The position numbers were made by a program, and so were the translations under genes. A stretch of DNA of 64,000 bases, from the NCBI GenBank assembly GCA_016859345.1, contig CM029120.1:8572001-8636000 (forward strand), given 5' to 3'. Below are positions 10,930 to 24,199 of this stretch, in pieces. Numbering within the stretch: the first letter of the stretch is position 1; every line of letters starts with the position of its first letter. The notes below the pieces were generated by a model, which saw nothing but the letters and a program-made list of their open reading frames with translations, was not told the DNA's origin and searched no databases. The DNA is from Istiophorus platypterus (Eukaryota; Chordata; Actinopteri; Istiophoriformes; Istiophoridae).

Positions 10930-12950
10930 AATATTCATGGAAACTTTGACATGGGTAACACTGCTCAGCACCTTTGTATCTTTAACAGGAAGGGACCGGA
11001 TGAAATCAGGGTTAAAGGTGGATTTACATTTTTTAAAACATATTTGACAAAGTAGTCTAGGAGTTGAACATTAATCTCCTTTCCTTGATATAATCTTCAG
11101 ATGTATTACAATTTGATCCCTTTGAAAAAAACAACACTAAATCTCGAAAATCTGTGGCCTATTGTGTGTAAAATAATCCTTTCAGCTAAACATATATATG
11201 ACTCACCGATGAGTCATTTTGATGTGTAAGGAAACGTCAGAGAACTCAACAAAAAACACATCATAGAAGCATTACCCAACAAAACTCTGAATCTTCCAAA
11301 TCTTTAAAAAAATAATCTGCTACTCTTACATGCATCTTTAGGGGAGTATTTTATGTAAACACAATTTTTCCCTCCTATGTTTTGCTGCTAATCTATTCTG
11401 CCCATCTTCTTATGTCACCTCTCTTCAATAAAACTGGAAATCAGTTTTCAGGAAAACCCACAATGACACCAATCTGCAAACAGGATCCAATTTTCCTTTG
11501 TTGGAATAACCTTAACCACCCCTAAAGCAATATGTGTGTGTGGCTGGCAAGCTCATGTTGACACACCAACCCCGTCAGAGACCCTATATCACTGACAATT
11601 CACATTACCCCCGAGGGGTTACTTCCAGGCAGGCAGTGGTCAACGTGGGAAGCCTCATTGAGGTTGAAAAAAATGCAATGGAAAGGGTTAAAGGGAAGTA
11701 AACTTGTGTTTGCATATGCACCAAAACAACATATTTCAACATATTCATAGACTTGCAGATACATGAATATTCTGAAACAAATGTGTGTTTGTGTGACTTT
11801 GAGCACATCATATCACACTGTCATGACAGATGCACTGGACCCTCATTACAGCATGACACCAGAGCCCAATGGCTGATCATTTATCTGCTCTTTCAAAGAC
11901 ATGGAGGTGTAATGAGGACATAACAAAAGAATAAGATGTTCACAACAGACTGAGTTAGTAAATTGGAAATAATCCAGCCAGTAAACAATTATAAGATTTA
12001 TCACACTGTACATTCAATGTAAGATGCAGTTGTTAAAAATAATAAACTATTCGTTTTTTGATATTTCACTTGATATAAATGTGATGGGGGTTCATTGTTT
12101 TAAGCAGATGATGTTGTGATATTGTGATTGTGGACAACTTGTTATCTTAATTTAAAGATAGGTAAGAGGAAATTAATGGATATTTGTTCAACAGCAGTAA
12201 GTGACATTATCTGTCAGAATTAACATAAAAGTATAGTTACAAAGGTAGAGGTGCATAAAGATTACTAAAACTACTCATATGTTCTATGGTAAATGCATAT
12301 TTAAATGCATTCCTCCTTAAAGACTCTAGAAATGCTGTGACTTCTCTTCTTAGTAATTTCTAGATCCGTGGTGGATTTGTACTTTGTGGTTCTCCAGGAT
12401 GTAATGTCTGTCCTGACCTGGAATATTTGTTGTAACATTTTCTCACACTCGCTTTCTTCTTTGGAAATTGTTGCAGCACAGGGTACTGTAGTTCATCTTT
12501 TTTTTTTTTTGAACAAAACAAAATGTGTATACTGCAGACTTGTCGATTATAACATAGTACTGCGCCTTCCTTCATTTAACTTCATTACCTGTTTAATGTA
12601 TAGGTATGTATTTAATTTTATCTAATCATCCATTCTGTGTGTTTTGCTGCATAAACATATTTGCTGTATTACTTTTTGTGGACCTGGGAAAGACTAGTGA
12701 CTGCTAATGCTGATGTAGTAAACAAATATAAACTTTCCAGTATGATCAGTCAATCTTTTTCTTCATTTATTCTCAGAACGTGTTCACTTTTATAATCGTT
12801 TTTATTTAGATGGGGGCTAAATGATCAGTATTAGCCTTTAAAGTCAACCATCCACCCAAAATATTTACTTTTACCTTCATTTCATATTCTTTTTATAGCA
12901 TTTTACCTTGTCCTTTATCCCTTTTATCCCTTATATCTTTATTTAATATA
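10930..12950. other. Intergenic spacer between cart and yju2
   Basis: AT-rich DNA between two divergently transcribed genes. I see no exon-like open frame, RNA gene or recognisable mobile element. Only a short T run near 12499-12511 stands out. Confidence 0.5.
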
Positions 12951-12980
12951 AGCTGTTGTGGTGGCGATAACTTTTCGCCT

Positions 12981-13052
12981 CTTCCGTCGGAACCAAAGAG
13001 CAAACGTTGAGATGCGTTGATGACCCGGAAGCTAAAGTTGGACAACCGGAAG
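12981..13052 (+). promoter_or_regulatory. ETS-site cluster in the yju2 core promoter
   Basis: Two CCGGAAG boxes begin at 13025 and 13046, exactly 21 bp apart, and an inverted core (CTTCCG) lies at 12981. They end about 95 bp before the yju2 ATG. No TATA box is visible. ETS-driven TATA-less promoters are usual for housekeeping splicing genes. Confidence 0.5.
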
Positions 13053-13147
13053 TTTACGTGTAGTCTGCTGGCTGCGCTGAATTAGCCCAAGACCCATTTT
13101 CTTTTTAACGTTTCCTTCTCTTCGTCGGGCTTCCAGCAAAAGCAACA

Positions 13148-16100
13148 ATGTCCGAAAGAAAAGTGTTAAATGTAAGTACATGAGCGCCGACGTCGTTGCT
13201 CTTTTTGCAAAGTTTAAAGTATAGTTAGCTGTAGCGTATGAGATGTATATGAAATCAAGTAGGCTAACATTAGCTTGAAGCTAAGTGTTGTGTAGCTAGT
13301 AATAGTTCAATCTGCTCATATCAGGCGCCCAAAGTAGATAATTTGTTTGCTTTAAAGCTTAAAAATTGCAAACTACAGTGGCCACGTTTGCACCAGTTCG
13401 TGTTATTGATGATTCTGTTCTATGTGCAGGCTATTCTGTAAGTAACGTTTTGCCTTCTCGTTCACAGAAATACTACCCTCCGGATTTCGATCCGTCCAAA
13501 ATCCCAAAGCTCAAACTCCCCAAAGATCGACAGTATGTTGTCAGATTGATGGCTCCATTCAACATGAGGTATGTCCGTCTCATCCATGCGTGTCAGTGTG
13601 TACTTCAGCGACCGTTTTACTCATTTTTACAGCAGGGTGAACATCAACAGCATGTTAAACATCATGCCACAAAACTCGCACAACTGGTGAGGCAGACTTT
13701 TCATTTGAGGGTCAAAATAGCTATTTTCATTTCACAGACATAAACAAAACAAGTGTGAGAAGCCAAAAAGGGAATCCAGTGCAGTACAGTGCAGTTGTTG
13801 AGTATTTGCATTTGGGATCTTTGGACAAAATCTAGTAATCTCTGTATTTACCTGCCGATTATAGTTAAATAGTAGTTCAGAGAAGAGGAGAAGGGGGACA
13901 GCGTTGGAGAGAAAAAGAATCACCTTCCATTGACATGGTCTGGTTCACCACCCAAAGATCTGTCTTCCTCTAATAAAGTGGGTGTTAGAAAAGAAGGTGG
14001 CCTGGGTGAGGCAGTTTTTTGATATATAGTTGCTCTCTTAAGTGTGTATGTTTCACCCATTTTCATTGTCCTGGGAACATAGCAAGCCACGCTCCTAGGT
14101 TCCCTAACAAAACTGGAGGTTTGAGGTACTGAGGCCAGGATACATATTTAAGGAATCTTTGTTTAAAAAAAAAAATATGTGAACAGTATAGTGGGTGACA
14201 AACACATGGCATAAACAAGGATTTTTGATAGTTCTAAAGTTGCAACTGGTAATTTTTCGATTCTTCCCTAGCCAACTTTTTAGATAGTCTTTATGTGTTT
14301 TGTAGTTCCTATATACCACACTAATATAGATGCTGCTGAACTTTCTAATATTCCAGTCTCGATACTCCAATTCAGTCTCCAATGAGAGTAGTATTGGTTG
14401 GCCTTTTTCATTTGAAGGCAAAAACAGTTTCTTAGACTTTGGTTGTATTTACAGCTCAATCAAGGCTACCTCTTAGAAATGAGGACTTTCTGGCCTCTGT
14501 ATATGGGTCTTGTGACTGCATTGTCATCAACATTGCCTCCCTGTTTTTGCAGGTGTAAAACATGTGGCGAGTACATTTACAAAGGGAAGAAGTTCAATGC
14601 ACGTAAAGAGACTGTTCAGAATGAGCTGTACATGGGACTGCCTATCTTCCGGTTCTACATCAAATGTACTCGGTGTCTTGCTGAGATTACGTTTAAGGTG
14701 AGAATATTTAATGCTCTAATTATCAAAGATACAGTATATTTACTGAAATGAGACAAAACAATTACTGTTGAGGTAAATATAGAACCATGTATGTGGTATA
14801 TTATTAATTAGATGTCTCCAACATTTTGTATGAAATAATTTTTCAAATTTTATATCTCATGTTTTCATTATAGACTGACCCAGAGAACACGGACTACGCA
14901 ATGGAGCACGGTGCAACACGAAACTTCCAGGCAGAGAAGCTAATTGAAGAGGAGGAGAAGAGAGTCCAGCAGGAGAGAGAAGACGAGGAACTGAACAACC
15001 CCATGAAGGTCGGCATATAAACTTCAGCTTCTGTTGTGTTGTTGAGCAGTATTCATGCATTGGACGTGGAATGTAAATGGTTCCTCAACTGTCTACCAGG
15101 TTTTGGAGAACCGCACAAAGGATTCCAAGATGGAGATGGAGGTTTTGGAGAACCTCCAGGAGCTGAAGGAGCTGAACCAGAGGCAGGCTCAGGTGGACTT
15201 TGAGGGAATGATCGACCAGTACAGAGAGATGGAGAAAAGAGAGAGAGAACGGGAGAAAGAAGAGGATGAGCGAGAAACAAAGTAAGTGAGTAAGATATGA
15301 ATAAACAATGGGCATTGAAGCAAATGTTTAAATTTAATATTTTAATTTTGTCTTGCAACTAAGTAAAAATAAGTAATTTGCCAGCATTCTAAAGACTACA
15401 TATCTACTACATGGATTTTTTACTGACTTGACCCAATATCTGTCTGTGTCTTAATTAGTTTTGTCATATGTTATATTCTTATAATCACCGTAGATCTGAG
15501 CAATAGTCATTAAAACCCCAGTTAAAACTGAATGTGGACATTGTTTCACAGAGAGATGTTGGAGCGCGTCCTCGTGAAAAGACTAAGAGACTCTGACTCT
15601 GATTCAGAGAAAGAAGAGGAGGGCACCAGCTCACAGTTAAATAAGTCCAGCACAGACAAACCGACAGACATCCTCACCTCTAAAAAACCCACAGAAACAC
15701 AGGTACGTATAACCCGTCATATTCAAGAAAGTATATTAGTACTATGGGCACAGAGTCCCGGGGGCAGCAAAACAAACTATTGTCGTTTTAATGAAGTCAG
15801 GCAATAATTGTCCTTTTTCCGTAATTCTGTGAGTAGCTGTGATCTGATTTTATGCTGCACACTGCATGAGTCTGCGAACAGCAGGCCACAGTGAAAGGAG
15901 TTGGTTACCTCGCTGAGAATTTGGAGCTGGACAGCCTGTTGCTTACAACTCTTCATCTAACATCTCACTGTGGACGCTCCTTCTTGTTCCTTTACTCATA
16001 ATGTTGTTCAAAGTGTCAAAGTTCTAAAATGTCTTAAAAGCTGACATATTGAAAGTTCAAGATACCCTGTAGGTGTATGAAGGTGCAAATACTAAACTCC

Positions 16101-16699
16101 TAATAAGAAGAACTTGAAGAAAATGATGGGATCTGGGAGATATGGGAATGTCTTGTGTGTGTGTTTCTGCAGGGGGCCACAGCTGGAGGAGTGAAGAGGG
16201 CCAAGGTGGAGAGCTGGGACAGGAGTGTGGGGACACTGGGTGGTAGAAAAGCACTAGGGTCTCTGGTGGTGCGAAAGAAACCAACAGCAGCTGTCAACAA
16301 ACCCAGTCCAGTGGCAGCCACTGCTGCTCCAACTTCACAAACGGGTAAGTATCTTGTGCAGTAAATTACTTTGATTCAGTTTTTCCTCACAAAACTATGT
16401 CCCTGTTGTTCTGATGAGCACATATGTGTTTTTTTTTTTTTTGTTGTTTTTTGTGCATATTTAGGATTTCTAGTTTTTAGGACAAAGAGCCATCTTTTGC
16501 TGTGTGTTCAGATCCTTAATTAAAGGTTTTCATATGATTTGGATGACACGTTAATATTGTCTCTTGTTTTACAGATTCAAAGGCATCAAAGACAGCTGTC
16601 ACCACAAACGCTTCAAAGTCCATTACCAAGCAGAATGGTTCATCATCTCTCAGCCTGCTGGGGGCGTATTCAGACAGTGACAGCAATGACAGCGACTGA
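13148..16699 (+). CDS. yju2: Splicing factor YJU2 (CCDC94)
   Basis: Spliceosomal step-1 factor that joins the activated spliceosome and promotes branching (family knowledge). Exons: 13148-13171, 13468-13568, 14553-14697, 14874-15008, 15100-15281, 15552-15702, 16173-16344 and 16575-16699. All phases agree and give 344 aa; human YJU2 is 323 aa. The N-terminus [20 protein letters not shown] is the strongly conserved part. A four-cysteine zinc site is seen as CKTC (43-46) and CTRC (80-83), followed by the conserved [19 protein letters not shown] long acidic/basic coiled coil follows (about residues 110-200). The C-terminal third is Ser/Thr/Lys-rich and ends in the acidic [11 protein letters not shown]. 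The first intron follows after only eight codons. The fourth donor is a weaker GTCGGC. AATAAA lies at 16847. Confidence 0.96.
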
Positions 16700-16846
16700 G
16701 CGGAAAATGTCTTGAGTGACTGACACACAATTGTATGAATGATGCAGAAGAGAATATAATGACATAGACTTTTTGTAATGTTCTCCAGAAATCAAAATGA
16801 TGTGTAAACCAGTTTTGTGGGTCTACCCTATGCAAACCTTTCTGTA

Positions 16847-16852
16847 AATAAA
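16847..16852 (+). terminator. Polyadenylation signal of yju2
   Basis: AATAAA 148 bp after the yju2 stop codon, the first such hexamer downstream. It implies a compact 3'UTR. Confidence 0.65.
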
Positions 16853-17504
16853 TGAATGATAACAAGTCATTGTGTTGGTGGACCAACATTAGTTGGAATT
16901 GTATTGTCCGCTGTCCAGATTCAGTGAAACCGAAATAATCTTCCTTAGCAGACCCACCGGTTCATGGACGTGCTGTTACTGAGACTTTAACCCACAAAAA
17001 ATGGTGAATATACTTTGTGCAAATTTGCCCTATTTTTGTTTTTATTAAAATCTATTTAATTCTTAATTCTTTGCTTTAGAAATATTTTGACATCTTGCAA
17101 CACCTCAGCATTCCTACTCTCTTAAATGTTACTGTGAAATCATAATATTAAGCTCTTAAGGTTCTGCACTGCCCAGTTACTATCTTCCCTCAAAGATAAG
17201 AAATTGTGCAGGTCAGACAAGGAAGAGTGCAACCTAGTGTTAACTACAAACTTATCTGAATGCTGAAAAGAGTGAAATAGACTTATCTAAAAGCACTGGC
17301 AGTGTGATATTTTACAGGTTTGATCATTTATGTAATTCAGAATTATGATTTATGTGATCTGAGTTTCCATGCGGACCCTCTTCAATATTCCTAATGTTTA
17401 AGTTCCTGAACTGCAGCCTTAGTCCCTGGGTACAAGGTGATTTTCATGTGATGATATCTCATTTATTTTAGAGCCGGAGGACATACGGGTAATTTTTGCA
17501 ATAT

Positions 17505-17830
17505 TCAAATAAAGTCAAGTCAGTTTTATTTATATAGCACAAACCAGAAATTTTCCTTAAGAGGCTTTACAAGGTGTGCAACAAACAAAGCTCTCAACGG
17601 GAAAAACTGACCCCCGGAGGTCTTCATATTCATAACATATGCGATTTGGGTCAACAATTAACACTCTCAAGCCAAGGTCCACCTGCTCCCTTGCTCTAGA
17701 GCTCTGATCATAATGCACAGTCATTTTAACATGCACATTACTTGACTGACCCGAGATTTGAGATCTCGACGTGTTGAGTCTGGGGATGTTGGGGATGTTG
17801 TATCTGCCAGGTTTGACCACAGGAAGACAC
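17505..17830. repeat. Teleost interspersed repeat fragment upstream of shd
   Basis: The text CAGTTTTATTTATATAGCAC, followed by a TAAGAGGCTTTACAAGG segment, is the signature of a very abundant fish repeat. The chance open frame on the minus strand across 17557-17832 is derived from it and is not a gene. I cannot assign the family name. Confidence 0.5.
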
Positions 17831-17939
17831 ATAAGTCTTATAAGCAGACAAGAGCTTGTGAAAGAAACAGCCTTCAGCAGCGGGCACGGTCTTGATTGTG
17901 TATTTTTTTAATGGCATTTCCAAAATTATTAGAGCTGAG

Positions 17940-18335
17940 CTTGAGAGACAAAAGGATTTGCGCCCGGACGCTTTAACGTCGACCCACCGCGACTCAGCCG
18001 TCCCTCCCCTTTAAGCCAGCCCGGCCACCGTCGCGTCGGAGCCCGGCTGCCGCCACGGTCTGGTCTGGTCTGGTCTGGTCTGGCCCGGCTAACGTTAGCT
18101 CGACTGACCCGCTCGGTTCGAAGGGGGGCAGGACGGATTTCGTCGACGGCGATGTTTCACCGTCGGGCCCGGTCGCCTTGAAGAAAGAAGCCGCCGGGAC
18201 GGCGACCGAGAGACGCGCAACTGGAACCGGGGGGAAACCGTCAATGCGAAGAAAGAGGGTGAGACCGACCAAGTAACGTTAGCGGGTAACGGTCGTTAGC
18301 CGGTCGACGCTAGCCGGACTCGGCTAACTTAGCCG
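17940..18335 (+). promoter_or_regulatory. CpG-rich promoter and probable 5'UTR exon of shd
   Basis: GC- and CpG-rich segment about 1 kb upstream of the first shd coding exon. It contains a (CTGGT)n tract at 18057-18083 and dense GTTAGC/GCTAAC words. A donor-like GGGTGAGA near 18257-18264 could join a non-coding first exon to the acceptor CACCAG before 19290. The open frame on the opposite strand (17994-18272) is a by-product of GC content. Confidence 0.5.
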
Positions 18336-19293
18336 CGGCCGATTTTACGGATCGGCGATGAGCAACTGTGCGGATCACGTCGCATTAAATTCTCTATTTA
18401 TTTAACAAACCGCATAACAGCGATGTTGAGTCGTTGGTCTTTGCGCAGACAGTTCGAAAGTAAACGCCAGCCTCAATTCGCCGGTGTGAATAAGTGATTG
18501 AACGTCCCTGTTTTGATTTCACCTTAATGCTAACTAACAATTGGCAATGGTCAACTGTGATTTGCTGACTTAGTTAGCTTAGCCGTCTAGCATTCATCTA
18601 AAACCCACTCTGGAGGGGTTATAAGAGTTAACCAGTAGGTGATTTCACTGGACCTGTTGAATTCAGTGTTTTCTTCAAGGCAGGATCACTTTTGTTGTTG
18701 TTGTTGTTGTTGTTTTTGTTGTTGTTGTTTTTGAGGGGGGTTGACGACTCCAGCCACGTTCATGATGGCTAACTCATGCAAACAAAAACCTCAAGCTGAC
18801 TACAACTCCCAGGTGCAGCTGTGTCATTCGGCCAGTATTGCTATAATTAAACTCGGTGATACAACATTACTTCTAATAACTTGCATTTTATTCTTTTTTT
18901 TTTTTTTTTGATCGATTGCCCTGATAAACCGTGACCATTTAGGGTATTTATTCATGTGGCTTTTTAGTTAGTGTGTGTTCAAAATATCAAAATGGTTCCC
19001 GGTGGCAGCCACAAGTTACCGAAGTCTCAAAATTGCTGTCTAAGTCTGATAAAGTGCCAGCATAACTCAAGTATACAAATAATAATGCTTCCTCTTTTTA
19101 CATTTATGAAGCTGAAACAGCAAGTTTTTGCCTATGAATGGCTTAAAATAAAGGAAACGCATAATCAATGAGCGAATAATATATTCATAAAAAAATTTGT
19201 GCAATTTTGTGTTTGTATTCACACTTCCACTGTATATTATCCTAAACTATTCAATGCCATCTGCCATCTGTTTAAAATTTCATCACCAGATCC

Positions 19294-22200
19294 ATGGCAA
19301 AGTGGCTGAAGGACTATCTAAACTTTGGCAGCAGGCGTGACCCTCCACAGCCCCCGAGGCCAGATTACAGTGAGAGTGAGATTTTGAGGGCTTACAGAGC
19401 TCAGAAGGAGCTAGATTTTGAGGACCCGTACCAGCACTCTGAGAAGGAGCATCAGAATGGCGGGTTCAGCTCCTGTAGTGCCACAGTGAGCCTTCCCTCT
19501 TTCCCTGCATTTGGTTCAGTGCTGCCTAATGGTGTGGAGGTATGACCTGCTTTTACAGTCATGTGCATGACCAAATTGTGTCATGGGCCTCGTAACCATG
19601 TCTCGATAGATAAATGTACATTTTGATTATAAATACTGAGGCCGTATTGACCCCTGCCAGTGCCCAAAAGTTCAAGAAGATTTGTGCTGAGGCAGTACTT
19701 TGTCTTTGTATGTTACATTGCAGGTGAAAGTGGTATCTCCCAAACACAGACTAATTAAAGTGGATTCTCAGGAGTTTGGCCGCTGTAAAAATCCCTTGAG
19801 TCCTGTGACTGTTCAAGAAGAACCGGTAAGCCCTGTTTATGTCTTCTGCTTCATTTTCTTTTCTGTTTTGTTCTGGGTTTTTTTTTTGCTGTCATTTTTT
19901 CCTCTCATTCTCTGCCTTGTATCTCAGTTTTTCACACATACACAAAAACCACACTGTTATATTTCCACCTCTTTCCTTGATACAATAAGTCTGTCATGAT
20001 GTCCCATTTAATTGTTAGATGTCCTTTGTTTCTCTCCCTGCCAAGGTGGTTCCCTCTGCCCCAGCAGCGTCGGACACTGACACAGACTACTCTGACCCAT
20101 TTGATGCCCGTCCAGACCCTAGAGCCAGACCAAACCGGGAGCCAAAACCCGCACCAACAGACTGCTGCAGCTACATGGAGCCATTCGAGGCACAACGGAT
20201 CATCTCAGGTTTTATTATAAGATCCATATCTCTCGCTAGTCAGTTGGGCTCTAAATTGATAAATTGTGATTTTGCAAAACACTGTTTCTAATTATGGGTA
20301 TTTAGGTTGGGGAATTGACTTTTGGCTGAATAAAAAACAATTAAGAGGTGGATGGACTGTAATGAGATTGACATTTAACTTGATATCCTAAACAGGTTAC
20401 AGACAGGGATCTAAAACACTCACTCACTGTGTTTTCTTTGAAGAACTGCAGCACAGCATGATGACTAACAGGTCTGAGAGTGGAGATCCTGGCCAGTTAT
20501 ATGATAACCCATACGAGGAGAGGACTCGTCACCACCACAGAGCACCACCAGCACAACAGCAAACTCAGAAGGTTGAGGTCGGGCTGGGCCTGGTGGACAG
20601 CAGGGAGAGCAGGCTCCCCCAGGATGACGAGAGGCCAGCTGATGAGTACGACCAACCCTGGGAGTGGAAAAAGGACAACATCTCTAAAGCCCTAGCAGGT
20701 AAATTGGCTTTCATGGTGTTTTTTGTTTCTTTACCAAATGTGTCTTTGACTAATTTTTTATGCCAACCTGCTGTATCTCTCTCCTTGGCCATAGTTCAGT
20801 TTGAAGGAGCAGAAAGGGAGCGCTCGCGAGCTCAGACAGAACAGACCAGGCTCACCAAGACAGGGACCACATCTACTACAGCAGACGCAACAACACTCCG
20901 TTTGGTTGGTGACACTCCTCCTCTCCTAGGAGAGAGAGTGGATCCTTCTCTGCCTTTGGAGAGACAAGTGTAAGTGGAATTTTTTAAAAACTTTTTACTT
21001 AATTGTTTTAGTATAGGAAAATGTGGCAAGATGGTTTTCAGACCCATTGGGACAAGATGGATTTTACTGGTTTTAAGTTTTTACATCTTGAGCATACAGA
21101 AGAAATTATAGTCGGATATTTATCAAACTAAAATGTAAGGTTTATTTTCGTTTGAGGACTGCACATTTGTTTTTCTAATGGGAGAAAACAGCCTTGAATG
21201 GGTCCAATACCAGATTTATTTGAAATATTAAACAAATCAAAGATGCAGGCAGTGATTCAGAGGTCTGGAATCTGGCTATGTGTCATTAATCATTCGGTTG
21301 AGGAAATGTCAAACAATGGTAAAAGAAAAAAATTCCAATCACAGTTCTCAGAGTCCAGGGTCTTAAAATGTCTTTTCTTTTGTCAGAACAACAGTCAAAA
21401 ACTCAAAGATATTCTGTTTATTGTCTAGAAAATTAGCACTTACATTTTAACAGCTGGAGCTGTGTGTAAATATAAGATTTGTTCATTTACATGAAATCTT
21501 CACAGGTAACCTGAGGTATAGAGTTAAGAAGCAACATGAAGCGATAACCTGTATGGGACTGTATGGAAAAAGTACTGTTCAGGACAGCGTGAACTGGAGA
21601 ATTGAGAGTCAACAATGATAACTAGATCTGTCCTGTCATCTATTCTCCTGCAGATGGTACCATGGAGCCCTGAGCCGCTCAGAGGCAGAAAGTCTTCTGA
21701 CTCTGTGCAAAGAGAGCTCATACCTCGTGAGGAACAGCCAGACCTGCCGCAACGACTACTCGCTCTCACTCAGGTACACTCTCCTGTTCACACTTGTTTA
21801 CCTTTTAGAATTCTGGGCCATTCAAATCTGGACTTGACTCGTCTCTGTGCCTGTTGTAGCAGTTCATTCCTTGATTTGTATCTATATTTAAAAGCAAGCT
21901 GTACTGGATCAAAAAAAACCCTGAAACATTCCCCTCAAATCTCTTAAAGGGGAATTCCTACCTAGTCTATTGCACCATACAATGCTGTTTCCAGAATGAT
22001 ATGATCTAGTTTTTCGCCTCATTTGGGTATTGTTACAGTCTTTTGGTAGTGTGAGAACATTCTCAGATTTTAGCCTTCAGGCAGCATTTAATTGTTCATC
22101 ACTTTTCCATCGTATCTCTTCCCATCCACCCATTATATCTCTGATGATCAGCCCCTCCCCATCACCCATTTTTCTCTGTGCAACTGAATTTTCAGCCTGT

Positions 22201-24199
22201 AAGGATAAAATAAGCATGAAAGCAGCTGTTTTTAGAGAGATCATCTGCATGCTCGGTTTTGCTCCTAACCTCATATGCAATATAATTTGATCAGATTGTA
22301 CCCACGTGAAAGCCCTTGTATGTAGCCAAATAAAATCAAATAGATAATCATACAGTGCAGTTTAATGTGTTTGTCCAGATTTTTATGTCAGAAAGAAGTC
22401 TACAATAGATTACCAACAAAAGAGGTTAATAATAAAATCTCTGTTTATTCACATTTATCAGAGTTCAAAGTCAAGTCTAGTTTTTTAAAGTTTTTACTCC
22501 ATTTTTTTAGGAGTTAAATGTGGTTAATTACTGGTAAATTAATGGTAAAAACTTTAAAAACTAGATTTTTTTATCAAAATAAGTAACATAAGAAGACTCA
22601 TATTAATTTAATATATGCAAATATAAAATATGCATGGAAAGAATGCAAACAAAATCAAAGCATTGCAGTCATGTGGGTTGCAAAAAGAGCAGTTTAACCA
22701 ACTATCCCTCCTGTGTAAATAACACCTTACAAGAAAGCAGTATCTGCAAGCTAATAAAACTATTGAGTTTTACATATTTCTTAAGATAATATATTGTTCT
22801 TCAAGATCAATGATGCAGTGTACAGTCATTTTTAGAATGTTTTAAGAATTGTCAAAAACAGAGTTCACTCTTCAGTTTGTGAGTAGTATGGAGTTCCCTG
22901 CTCACTTAATGGTTACAGCAATTGCCACATTACTGCAAAGTCTGCAGTTCAATTCTGGCCGGGGAACAATGTTTCGTGTCATACCCTTCTCTCCCCCCTT
23001 GTTCCCTGTCTAACCCTTCACTATCAACTGTAACATTGATATGAAGGCAGAAATGCCCAAAAAGTAGTCGTTGAGAATAGTCTGAGTATTAAAAGTGACC
23101 ATCACTTACTCTTAACATTCAGAATGTAACTTTTAGTGAACTTAATGAAAAAAAGGTACAGCTTGAGAAGAGAGGAGGAATAATGGACATGTCATGCTAC
23201 TTGTCAGCTATTTCCATGATTTCTGTTACCTTTTCTTATTAGTTTTGCACAGCCATAACATGCTTCTGCTTTTGTGGGGGGATTTTTGGTTTGTTTTTTT
23301 GTCTTTACCTAAAGTTTGTATAGATATCTCAGTGGTGGAGCAGTCCCTGCCCTTGCAGGTTTGAATGAATGAATGAGTTACTTAATGAACCGTAATATTT
23401 GGCAGAATTGGTAAACATGCCCCCTTATGTAATTGACCAGTTGTGATCAAAGACTCTAGATGAGATGGGATAAAACTAGCAACACCTTCATCACATCAAA
23501 GTGATGAGCACAGATACTAATTACTATTTAAATGACAACTCTCCACTTCATAGTTCCCATCATGTATAGTTTATGTGACTGTTTCTTTTTCATTATATGT
23601 TTGAAACATTGTAGTTTGGCAGAATGTTCAGAGATGAAAATGAATTGGGATTTTGGGGTGCACTATGGCCATTATCTCAAGAATGGTAGAGAGCATACTT
23701 ATTTGTGGTGGGACCTAGAGACAGGATATGCTAACTTTTGTTATTTCCTTGTCTATTCCCGTAATAGTGTGTATGGCCCTAATTGTTTTCAGAACCTCAA
23801 TTTAATATATTTCTTCCAGATGGGGTTTGTCATACCTCTTCACATTTATCTGCAAGATACCAAGAAATCTTTGTCTTGAATGTTTGTTTGGTTTGGAAAC
23901 AGCATTGCAGTTCCCTTTGATGAATCTTGTGCAGATTTCACAATTAACAAACCAAGTTTTGATTGAACCAGTCAAGCGAAGACCTCACCTCTTCTGTCCC
24001 TCTCCCTCTCAGGAGCTGCAAAGGCTTCATGCATATGAAGTTCACTCAGTCTGCGGACGGGCGTTATGTGCTCGGGGAGAACAGCCCTCCCTTCTCCACC
24101 ATCCCTGAGGTCATCCACTACTACACCACACACAAGCTGCCAATCAGAGGCGCTGAGCACATGTCCCTACTGTACCCTGTCATAGTGCAGACCCTCTGA
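19294..24199 (+). CDS. shd: SH2 domain-containing adaptor protein D (SHD)
   Basis: SHB-family cytoplasmic adaptor for tyrosine-kinase signalling, a known Abl substrate in mammals. Exons: 19294-19539, 19724-19825, 20046-20208, 20444-20698, 20795-20969, 21654-21773 and 24013-24199. Phases agree and give 415 aa; human SHD is 340 aa. The N-terminus MAKWLKDYLNFGSRRDPPQP is family-typical. Tyrosine docking motifs are YSDP (Y131), YMEP (Y159), YDNP (Y190) and YDQP (Y239), the last within the family signature YDQPWEW. The SH2 domain spans about 315-415, starting WYHGALSR. Its phosphotyrosine-binding arginine is R340 in SYLVRNS, and the end is HMSLLYPVIVQTL. The third donor (GTTTTATT) is weak but required by phase. 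Intron 6 is 2.2 kb and holds a SINE. The extra length lies in the linker before SH2. Confidence 0.95.
21290..21432 (+). repeat. Teleost interspersed repeat, family B copy 1 (shd intron 5)
   Basis: Fragment with the succession GTCAAACAATGG, CAGAGTCCAGGG, TTAAAATGTC, AACAACAGTC and AAACTCAAAGATATTCTGTT, which recurs throughout fish genomes. Other copies lie at about 38500-38840 (inverted), 60880-61190 and 61560-61930. It is non-coding. Confidence 0.5.
22880..23065 (+). mobile_element. tRNA-derived SINE (shd intron 6)
   Basis: An old short interspersed element. The segment AGTTCAATTCTGGC is a decayed tRNA B-box. It is followed by GGGGAACAATGTTTCGTGTC, a pyrimidine stretch (CCCTTCTCTCCCCCCTTG), a CACTATCAAC motif and an A-rich tail AAATGCCCAAAAAG. 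This order is that of a widespread teleost tRNA-type SINE. It has no coding capacity, and its RNA polymerase III promoter looks degenerate. Confidence 0.55.
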
